Source: Rhodanobacter humi (GTDB taxonomy: Bacteria; Pseudomonadota; Gammaproteobacteria; Xanthomonadales; Rhodanobacteraceae). From it: 64,000 nucleotides of DNA. This document shows positions 52,158 through 58,889 of the stretch, one piece after another. Each line of letters opens with the position of its first letter. The stretch's first letter is position 1. Under the pieces are notes generated by a model that saw only the letters and a list, made by a program, of their open reading frames with translations, searched no databases and had not been told where the DNA came from. A program made the position numbers and the translations under genes. Location of the stretch: positions 3,844,001-3,908,000 of the forward strand of contig NZ_JBGBPY010000001.1 of assembly GCF_041107455.1 (NCBI RefSeq), in the 5' to 3' direction.

Positions 52158-52429
52158 GCTATGTGCTGGTCTTCACCGACCAGTACAACCGCCGCGCGGC
52201 GCGCTTCCTCAAGCGCCATCCGCAGGTACGCGAGCAGTACCGCAAGACATTGTTGCTGTTGCAGGCCAACCCGCATCATCCGTCGCTGCGGCTGCATGCG
52301 CTGGCCGGCAAGCTGAGCGGGCTGCACTCGGTGTCGATCAATCTGTCGTATCGCATCACGCTGGAACTGGTGATACGCGATCAGCAGATCGTGCCGATCA
52401 ACGTGGGTGACCACGACGCCGTGTATTGA
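52154..52429 (+). CDS. RelE/ParE-superfamily toxin (YafQ-like)
   Basis: Encodes 91 residues of the RelE fold: LVFTDQYNRRAARFLKRHPQ, LRLHALAGKLSGLHSVSINL, then YRITLELVIRDQQIVPINVG. The Arg and His positions suit an mRNA endonuclease, and the C-terminal GDHDAVY matches the mRNase branch, though the exact target is unknown. Translationally coupled to the antitoxin. The pair interrupts the restriction locus. Confidence 0.88.
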   Translation: MSYVLVFTDQYNRRAARFLKRHPQVREQYRKTLLLLQANPHHPSLRLHALAGKLSGLHSVSINLSYRITLELVIRDQQIVPINVGDHDAVY

Positions 52430-52487
52430 CCGGCGCACTCCTCAGCCGGATCAAGATGGATGACCAGCTTCGCTGTTGTGAAGCTCC

Positions 52488-52503
52488 TCCCGCCTTCGCG
52501 GGA
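52488..52503. repeat. Short palindromic repeat
   Basis: TCCCG/CGGGA arms around CCTTCG, followed by AATGACGAG, match the widespread proteobacterial palindrome family also seen at 57509-57537 and 58805-58884. The rest of the 52430-52621 gap shows nothing further. Confidence 0.55.
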
Positions 52504-52621
52504 ATGACGAGCGGAAAGCGGTTTCGGGTTTCCATGCGCCAGCAGCGGACCCGCTTGGCATCTTTGCCGCCAGCCAGCAGCGCTTGCCGAGTGTTGCCTT
52601 TATGGCTACATTCGTTGCCCA

Positions 52622-53251
52622 ATGAGCAACACCTCCGCCCTGATGGACCTGCTGTTCTCCGCCACCCGGCGACGGGTGCTGGCGCAGCTGTTGCTGGAGC
52701 CGGAAGTCGCCCTGCATCTGCGTGAACTGGCGCGGCTGACCGGCAGTCATGCCGGCACGCTGGGCCGCGAGCTGGACAAGCTGGCGGAGGTGGGGCTGGT
52801 GTCGCGCAGCGAGCTGGGCAACCAGGTGCGCTACCAGGCCAATGTGCATTGCCCGCTGTTCCCCGAACTGGCGGGCATGTTCCGCAAGACGCATGGCATG
52901 GTGCCGCTGCTGCGCGAGGCGCTGGCGCCGCTGGCCGGGCAGGTGCGCGTGGCGCTGGTGTTCGGCTCGATGGCGCGCGGCACGCAGGTGGCCGGCAGCG
53001 ACGTCGACCTGCTGGTGGTGGGCGAGGTGGGTTTCGGCGAACTGGTGCAGGCGCTGTATCCGGTGCAGCAGGTGTTGCAACGTGAGATCAATCCGGTGCT
53101 GTACACGCCGGCGGAGTTTCGACGACGGGCGCAGGAGGGCGAGGCGTTCGTTCGCCAGTTCTTCCAGCACCCGAATGTGTTCCTGAGGGGAGACAGGGAT
53201 GACCTTGCAGAACTTGCTGGCGATCCGGCGGCTGCTGGCGCACGCGCCTGA
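52622..53251 (+). CDS. Winged-helix plus nucleotidyltransferase (MNT-type) protein
   Basis: Encodes 209 residues. The N-terminal part (about 5-75) is a winged helix of ArsR/MarR style (LHLRELARLTGSHAGTLGRE). The C-terminal part has the minimal nucleotidyltransferase motif GSMARG (115-120) followed by SDVDL (126-130) with Asp127 and Asp129. MNT enzymes act as antitoxins that AMPylate a partner HEPN toxin. A HEPN-like gene follows, overlapping by 53 bases. The winged helix suggests it can also regulate transcription of the locus. Confidence 0.88.
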   Translation: MSNTSALMDLLFSATRRRVLAQLLLEPEVALHLRELARLTGSHAGTLGRELDKLAEVGLVSRSELGNQVRYQANVHCPLFPELAGMFRKTHGMVPLLREALAPLAGQVRVALVFGSMARGTQVAGSDVDLLVVGEVGFGELVQALYPVQQVLQREINPVLYTPAEFRRRAQEGEAFVRQFFQHPNVFLRGDRDDLAELAGDPAAAGARA

Positions 53252-53648
53252 CGCGACTGGGATCCACAAGCTGCTGGAGGCCGCACGGCGCAACCTGGCC
53301 GATGCGCGTGTTGCCGAGATCAGCACCGACAATCGCTTCGATGCCGCCTACAAGTGCGTGATGCAGTGCGCGATGCTGGGCCTGTGGGCCAGCGGCTACC
53401 GCACCGCGACCAGCCAGCCGGGCCACCACCAGACCGCGATCCAGTGCCTCACGCTGACCATGGGCGTGCCGCTGGCGACGGTGATCGTGCTCGACGCTCT
53501 GCGCAAGCAGCGCAACCTGAGCGACTACGAGGGCGATCCGATCTCGGGCGCCGCGCTGGCCTCCTGCCTGGACGAGGCCGGCAAATTGCTGGCGCATACC
53601 GAACAATGGCTGCGCGCGCACCACTCCCGACTCCTGGGTGAGGCATGA
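53199..53648 (+). CDS. HEPN-like domain protein (putative MNT-partner toxin)
   Basis: Encodes 149 residues, nearly all helical. RFDAAYKCVMQCAMLGLWA and the late LRKQRNLSDYEGD (R102/R105 to Tyr110) fit HEPN-type proteins encoded beside MNT genes, although the canonical R-x4-6-H catalytic motif appears as RNLSDY, without His. It may therefore be a binding partner rather than an active RNase. The ATG at 53199 has GGGGAGAC upstream, despite a 53-base overlap with the MNT gene. Its stop overlaps the hsdR start by four bases. Confidence 0.72.
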   Translation: MTLQNLLAIRRLLAHAPDATGIHKLLEAARRNLADARVAEISTDNRFDAAYKCVMQCAMLGLWASGYRTATSQPGHHQTAIQCLTLTMGVPLATVIVLDALRKQRNLSDYEGDPISGAALASCLDEAGKLLAHTEQWLRAHHSRLLGEA

Positions 53649-56600
53649 ACCTGCACCGTGAAGTGAATTTCGAGCGCGAGATCTGCGACCACCTCGCCGC
53701 CCACGGCTGGCTCTACGCCGAAGGCGACGCGCAACACTACGACCGCACGCATGCGCTGTACCTGCCCGACCTGCTGGCCTGGATCGAGGCGACCCAGCCG
53801 GACAGCTGGGAACGCCTGAACCGCACGCACGGCCTCGCCACGGCGGAGCGCCTCGCCGAGCGCGTGCGCAAGAGCCTGGACGAACGCGGCACGCTGGAGG
53901 TGCTGCGCCGGGGTGTGGAGATGATCGGGCTGAAGATGCCGCTGGCGCTGGTGCAGTTCCGGCCCGCACTGGCGATGAACCCGGCACTGGAGCAGCGCTA
54001 CGCCGCCAACCGGCTGCGCGTGGTGCGGCAGGTGAAGCACTCACCGAACCACCCGAACGATGCGCTGGACCTGGTGCTGTTCGTCAACGGCATCGCGGTG
54101 GCGACGGCGGAACTGAAATCGGATTTCACGCAGAGCGTGGGCGATGCGGTGGACCAGTACCGCTACGACCGTCACCCGCATCCCAAGGGTGGCGTGGCCG
54201 AGCCGCTGCTGGCTTTCCCCGGCGGCGCGCTGGTGCATTTCGCGGCGAGCCAGACCGAGGTGATGATGACGACCCGGCTGCAGGGCGCGGTCACGCGCTT
54301 CCTGCCGTTCAACCTGGGCCACGACGGCGGCGCGGGCAATCCGCCCAACCCGGATGGTTTCGCCACCGCCTACCTGTGGGAGCAGGTGTGGGCGCGCGAC
54401 AGCTGGCTGGAGATCCTGGGCCGCTACCTGATCGGCAAGCGCGACGACAAGAAGCAGCTCACCGGCGTGATCTTTCCGCGCTACCACCAGCTCGACGTCA
54501 CGCGCCGGCTGGTGGCCGACGTGCGCGCGAACGGGGCGGGGCAGCGGTATCTCATCCAGCATTCGGCCGGTTCGGGCAAGACCAATTCCATCGCCTGGGC
54601 CGCGCATTTCCTCGCCGACCTGCACGATGCGACGCATGCCAAGCTGTTCGACAGCGTGCTGGTGGTGTCCGACCGCAACGTGCTCGACGCGCAGCTGCAG
54701 GAGGCGATCTTCGATTTCGAGCGCACCGCCGGCGTGGTGGAGACCATCACCAGCGAGCGCGGCAGCAAGAGCGCGCAACTGGGACAGGCGCTGAAGGACG
54801 GCAAGAAGATCATCGTCTGCACCATCCAGACCTTTCCGTTCGCGCTGGAGGAAGTGCAGAAACTGGCGGCCACCGAAGGCAAGCGTTTCGCGGTGATCGC
54901 CGACGAGGCGCACAGCTCGCAGACCGGCGAGGCGGCGGCCAAGCTCAAGCAGTTGCTGAGCGCCGAGGAGTGGGCCGAGCTGCAGGACGGCGGCGAGGTG
55001 GACACCGAGACGCTGATGGCCGCGAACATGGCGGCCCGCGCCGGCGGCCAGCAGGGCCTGACCTACGTGGCCTTCACCGCCACGCCGAAGGCCAAGACGC
55101 TGGAGCTGTTCGGCCGGCCGGGGCCGGATGGCCTGCCGCAGCCGTTCCACGTGTATTCGATGCGCCAGGCGATCGAGGAGGGCTTCATCCTCGACGTGCT
55201 GCGCAACTACACGCCGTACCAGCTGGCGTTCAAGCTGGCCCACGAAGGCCGGGAGGTCGACCAGGCCGAGGTCGAACGCAGCGCGGCGATGAAGGGGATC
55301 ATGCAGTGGGTGCGCCTGCACCCGTACAACATCGTGGCCAAGGTGCAGATCGTGGTGGAGCATTACCGCGAGCACGTGCAGCCGCTGCTGGATGGCAAGG
55401 CCAAGGCGATGGTGGTGGTCGGCAGCCGCAAGGAGGCGGTGCGCTGGCAGAAGGCGATACGCGAGTACATCGCGCGGCAGCACTATCCGCTCGGCGTGCT
55501 GGTGGCGTTCTCGGGCGAGGTGAGCGACCCGGAGAGCTTCCCCGCGCCGATGACCGAGACCAGTGCGGACCTCAATCCCGGGCTCAAGGGCCGCGACATC
55601 CGTGATGCCTTCGCCCAGCCGGAGTACCACCTGCTGCTGGTAGCCAACAAGTTCCAGACCGGTTTCGACCAGCCGCTGCTGTGCGGCATGTACGTGGACA
55701 AGCTGCTCGGCGGCATCCAGGCGGTGCAGACGCTGTCGCGGCTCAACCGTGCATACCCGGGCAAGGACACCACCTACATCCTGGACTTCGTCAACGAGGC
55801 GGTGGAGATACTCAAGGCGTTCAGGACCTACTACGCCACCGCCGAGCTGGAAGCCGCCACCGACCCGCACCTGGTGTTCGACCTGCGCGCCAAGCTCGAC
55901 GCCAGCGGTCACTACGACGATTTCGAGGTGGAACGCGTGGCGAAGATCGAGACCGATCCGCGTGCCACGCAGGCGCAGCTCAGCGCGGCGATGGCGCCGG
56001 TGGCCGACCGCCTGCTGAAGCGTTACCGCGCCGCGCAACTGGCGCGTGCCGCGGCGCTGGAAGGAGGCGACGATGCGGTCGCCCAGGGACAGAAGGACGT
56101 GATGGACGCGCTGCAGCTGTTCAAGGGTGATATGGGCGCCTACGTGCGCCTGTACGCCTTCCTGTCGCAGATGTTCGACTACGGCAACACCGACATCGAG
56201 AAGCGTTTCATCTTCTACAAGCGGCTGATCCCGCTCCTGGAGTTCGGCCGCGAGCGCGAGACGGTGGATCTGTCGAAAGTGGTGCTTACCCATCACACCT
56301 TGCGCAACGCTGGACGCCAGCCGATGAACCTGCACGACGACGGCAAGGGCGACTACAAGCTGCCGCCGCTGGATGCCGTGGGGAGTGGTTCGGTGCAGGA
56401 AAAGGAGAAGGCCTATCTCACCGAGATCATCGAGCGGGTCAACGGCCTGTTCGAGGGGCAGCTCAGCGATGGCGACCAGCTCGTCTACGTGAACGGCGTG
56501 CTCAAGGGCAAGCTGCTGGAGAACGAAACCCTGGTGCAGCAGGCTGGCAGCAACAGCAAGGAGCAGTTCGCCAATTCGCCCGACCTGCGCGATGCGCTGC

Positions 56601-56761
56601 TGCACGCGATCATGGACGCGCTGGAAGCGCACTCGGCGATGAGCAGCCAGGCGCTGGGTTCCGAACGGGTGCGCGACGGGCTCAAGGACATCCTGCTCGG
56701 GCCCGGGCAGCTCTACGAATCGTTGCGCGCGCGTGCGGAGGATCGCCCGGCTGTACCCTGA
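53645..56761 (+). CDS. hsdR: Type I restriction endonuclease subunit HsdR
   Basis: Encodes 1038 residues. The nuclease core is Asp142 and Glu156-x-Lys158 (LDLVLFVNG and ATAELKSD). The SF2 motor has Walker A SAGSGKT (307-313), DEAH at 420-423 and FTATP downstream. A C-terminal helical domain contacts the methylase. It translocates and cuts unmodified DNA together with HsdM and HsdS. The start overlaps the HEPN-like gene by four bases, so its translation is tied to the MNT/HEPN pair and not directly to hsdMS. Confidence 0.96.
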   Translation: MNLHREVNFEREICDHLAAHGWLYAEGDAQHYDRTHALYLPDLLAWIEATQPDSWERLNRTHGLATAERLAERVRKSLDERGTLEVLRRGVEMIGLKMPLALVQFRPALAMNPALEQRYAANRLRVVRQVKHSPNHPNDALDLVLFVNGIAVATAELKSDFTQSVGDAVDQYRYDRHPHPKGGVAEPLLAFPGGALVHFAASQTEVMMTTRLQGAVTRFLPFNLGHDGGAGNPPNPDGFATAYLWEQVWARDSWLEILGRYLIGKRDDKKQLTGVIFPRYHQLDVTRRLVADVRANGAGQRYLIQHSAGSGKTNSIAWAAHFLADLHDATHAKLFDSVLVVSDRNVLDAQLQEAIFDFERTAGVVETITSERGSKSAQLGQALKDGKKIIVCTIQTFPFALEEVQKLAATEGKRFAVIADEAHSSQTGEAAAKLKQLLSAEEWAELQDGGEVDTETLMAANMAARAGGQQGLTYVAFTATPKAKTLELFGRPGPDGLPQPFHVYSMRQAIEEGFILDVLRNYTPYQLAFKLAHEGREVDQAEVERSAAMKGIMQWVRLHPYNIVAKVQIVVEHYREHVQPLLDGKAKAMVVVGSRKEAVRWQKAIREYIARQHYPLGVLVAFSGEVSDPESFPAPMTETSADLNPGLKGRDIRDAFAQPEYHLLLVANKFQTGFDQPLLCGMYVDKLLGGIQAVQTLSRLNRAYPGKDTTYILDFVNEAVEILKAFRTYYATAELEAATDPHLVFDLRAKLDASGHYDDFEVERVAKIETDPRATQAQLSAAMAPVADRLLKRYRAAQLARAAALEGGDDAVAQGQKDVMDALQLFKGDMGAYVRLYAFLSQMFDYGNTDIEKRFIFYKRLIPLLEFGRERETVDLSKVVLTHHTLRNAGRQPMNLHDDGKGDYKLPPLDAVGSGSVQEKEKAYLTEIIERVNGLFEGQLSDGDQLVYVNGVLKGKLLENETLVQQAGSNSKEQFANSPDLRDALLHAIMDALEAHSAMSSQALGSERVRDGLKDILLGPGQLYESLRARAEDRPAVP

Positions 56762-56830
56762 GCGCCGGTTCGGGTTCGTCATCGCACATTCGGCGGGTTA
56801 TCTTGCGACCCACACTTTCGGGGGAAAGGG

Positions 56831-57442
56831 ATGACCATGCAGCGCTGGCTGATTGCCGCCGTCGTGACTTGTATCGCTGCCGCAGGCTGCAGCGACCCGT
56901 CCAGGGAAACCGCCGCGCACGAACCTCGCCCGCCACAGGCTGGCCAGCCGGTGAGTCCGCTGGCGACCGCGCGGCACATGGCCGCCATCGAGGCGGCGGC
57001 CGTCACCGGCAATCAGCGCGTGGTGCAGCGGCATCTTGAAGGCATGTCCAACGACATGCTGCGTTCGATGCGCGTGGCCGATCCGTCGCGCCCCGTCGGA
57101 CACGAATCGGCTCGTGCCGTCGTTGCCAGGGTGCCCGGCGTGCGCTCCAGCGCTTGGGTGGACGGCCACAACCTGATGGTGCTGGTCGACGGCGCCCGCT
57201 ATCGCAGCATGGCGATGATCGACCGCTTGTGCGTCGCGATGGAGCCGCTGGGCGACACGCTCGCCGTCACCGTCAACCTGCAGGACGTCACCGCGACCAC
57301 CTCGGCCGGCGCCGATACCTTGTCGCGCAACTGCCAGCTGCCGATGGGCGAGCAGCCGCTGATGCAGTCGCGGCGGCAGATGGACGTGCTCGACCCCGAA
57401 CTGCGCCGGGCGTTCGAGGCGCAGCAGGCGCATCGCGGCTGA
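56831..57442 (+). CDS. Lipoprotein of unknown function
   Basis: Encodes 203 residues. The N-terminus MTMQRWLIAAVVTCIAAAGC is a lipoprotein signal with Cys20 as the lipidated residue (a second ATG at 56837 is also possible), preceded by GGGGAAAGGG. The mature part has a segment RHMAAIEAAAVTGN and a C-terminal LDPELRRAFEAQQ, with two Cys residues (in LCVAMEP and NCQLP) that might form a disulfide. I do not recognise a family. Confidence 0.78.
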   Translation: MTMQRWLIAAVVTCIAAAGCSDPSRETAAHEPRPPQAGQPVSPLATARHMAAIEAAAVTGNQRVVQRHLEGMSNDMLRSMRVADPSRPVGHESARAVVARVPGVRSSAWVDGHNLMVLVDGARYRSMAMIDRLCVAMEPLGDTLAVTVNLQDVTATTSAGADTLSRNCQLPMGEQPLMQSRRQMDVLDPELRRAFEAQQAHRG

Positions 57443-57456
57443 GCGCAAGCTGCAAA

Positions 57457-57489
57457 CGACGACGGCGCCGCATTGCTGCGGCGTCGTCG
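57457..57489. terminator. Bidirectional hairpin between the lipoprotein and fadA
   Basis: CGACGACGGCGCCGC pairs with GCGGCGTCGTCG apart from a three-base bulge, placed between two convergent genes. There is only a weak T-run (GTATTTC). Confidence 0.55.
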
Positions 57490-57508
57490 GTATTTCGGGC
57501 GGAAGTCA

Positions 57509-57537
57509 CTGGATGCCAGCCTGCGCTGGCATGACGG
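57509..57537. repeat. Extragenic palindrome
   Basis: CTGGATGCCAGC and GCTGGCATGACGG arms around CTGC. It shares the CTGGAT...ATGACGG outline with 58805-58884. It lies seven bases from the fadA stop. Confidence 0.65.
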
Positions 57538-57543
57538 CAAAAC

Positions 57544-58749
57544 TCACAGCGCCTCGAACACGCCCGCCGCACCCATGCCGGTACCGATGCACATGGTCAC
57601 CATGCCGTACTTCTGCTTACGGCGGCGCATGCCGTGCAGCAGGGTGGCGATGCGCACGGCGCCGGTGGCGCCCAGCGGGTGGCCCAGCGCGATGGCGCCG
57701 CCCAGCGGGTTGACCTTGGCGGGGTCGAGCTTGAGGTCGCCGATCACCGCCAGCGCCTGTGCGGCGAAAGCTTCGTTGAGCTCGATCCAGTCGAGCTGGT
57801 CCTGGCTGATGCCGGTCTGCTTGAGCGCCTTGGGAATCGCTTCCCTGGGGCCGATGCCCATGATCTCGGGCTTGACGCCGGCCACCGAGAAGCCGACGAA
57901 GCGCCCCAACGGCGTGAGGTTGTACTTCTTCAGCGCGGCCTCGCTGGCGAGCAGCACGGCGCCGGCGCCATCGGACATCTGCGAGGAGTTGCCGGCGGTG
58001 ACGCTGCCGCCGAACTGGCCGTTGCGGAACACGGTCTTGAGCTTGGCCAGCACTTCCAGTGTGGTGCCGGCGCGCGGGCCTTCGTCGTTGGCGATGCTGC
58101 GGCTGTCGGTCTTGATGCCGCGGCTGGCGAGGTCGGGATAACGGTCATCGAGCTGGAACGGGGTGATCTCGTCCTTGAACTCGCCGGCGGCCTGGGCGGC
58201 CAGCGCGCGACGGTGGCTTTCTACCGAGAACGCGTCCTGCGCCTCGCGGCTCACCTTCCATTGCTTGGCCACGTTTTCGGCGGTGATGCCCATGCCGTAG
58301 GCGATGCCGATGTGCTCGTTGCTGAAGATCGCGGGGTTCATCGCGATCTTGTGGCCCATCATCGGCACCATGCTCATGCTCTCGGTGCCGCCGGCGAGCA
58401 TGAGGTCGGCCTCGCCCAGACGGATGCGGTCGGCGGCCATCGCCACCGACTGCAGGCCCGACGAGCAGAAGCGGTTGACCGTGACGCCGGGTACGGTGTC
58501 GGGCAGGCCGGCCAGCAGCAGGCCGATGCGCGCCACGTTCATGCCTTGCTCGGCCTCGGGCATCGCGCAGCCGATGATGACGTCGGCGATCTCGTGCGCA
58601 TCGATGCCCGGCGCCTGCGCCAGCACGGCGCGGATCACGTGGGCGAGCATGTCGTCCGGGCGGGTGTTGCGAAACACGCCGCGCGGCGCCTTGCCCACCG
58701 GAGTGCGGGTGGCGGCGACGATGTAGGCGTCTTGGATTTGCTTGCTCAT
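57544..58749 (-). CDS. fadA: Acetyl-CoA acyltransferase (beta-ketothiolase)
   Basis: Encodes 401 residues. The nucleophile is Cys95 in VNRFCSSGLQS; the general-base region is GGAIALGHPLGATGA and the second Cys is Cys387 in MCIGTGMGAAG. It cleaves 3-ketoacyl-CoA in the last step of beta-oxidation. It lies downstream of the fadN-like gene, 140 bases apart, the spacer filled by two facing palindromes. Confidence 0.95.
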   Translation of the reverse strand: MSKQIQDAYIVAATRTPVGKAPRGVFRNTRPDDMLAHVIRAVLAQAPGIDAHEIADVIIGCAMPEAEQGMNVARIGLLLAGLPDTVPGVTVNRFCSSGLQSVAMAADRIRLGEADLMLAGGTESMSMVPMMGHKIAMNPAIFSNEHIGIAYGMGITAENVAKQWKVSREAQDAFSVESHRRALAAQAAGEFKDEITPFQLDDRYPDLASRGIKTDSRSIANDEGPRAGTTLEVLAKLKTVFRNGQFGGSVTAGNSSQMSDGAGAVLLASEAALKKYNLTPLGRFVGFSVAGVKPEIMGIGPREAIPKALKQTGISQDQLDWIELNEAFAAQALAVIGDLKLDPAKVNPLGGAIALGHPLGATGAVRIATLLHGMRRRKQKYGMVTMCIGTGMGAAGVFEAL

Positions 58750-58804
58750 GGCTCTTGCTCCGTGGCGTCGCGCTCGATAGCGGCGACGCGCTTCAGTTTT
58801 TGAT

Positions 58805-58884
58805 CGTCATCCCTGCGCAGGCAGGGATCCAGTGTCGTTGACGTAAACCAAAGTCGCTGGGTCCCGGCCTACGCCGGGACGACG
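58805..58884. repeat. Facing palindrome pair between the fadN-like gene and fadA
   Basis: Two units in opposite orientation: CGTCATCCCTGC...GGGATCCAG at 58805-58832 and CTGGGTCCCGG...GGGACGACG at 58857-58884. Each can fold, and the two can also pair with each other. In the transcript they would form a strong structure between the two coding regions. Confidence 0.75.
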
Positions 58885-58889
58885 AGCGT

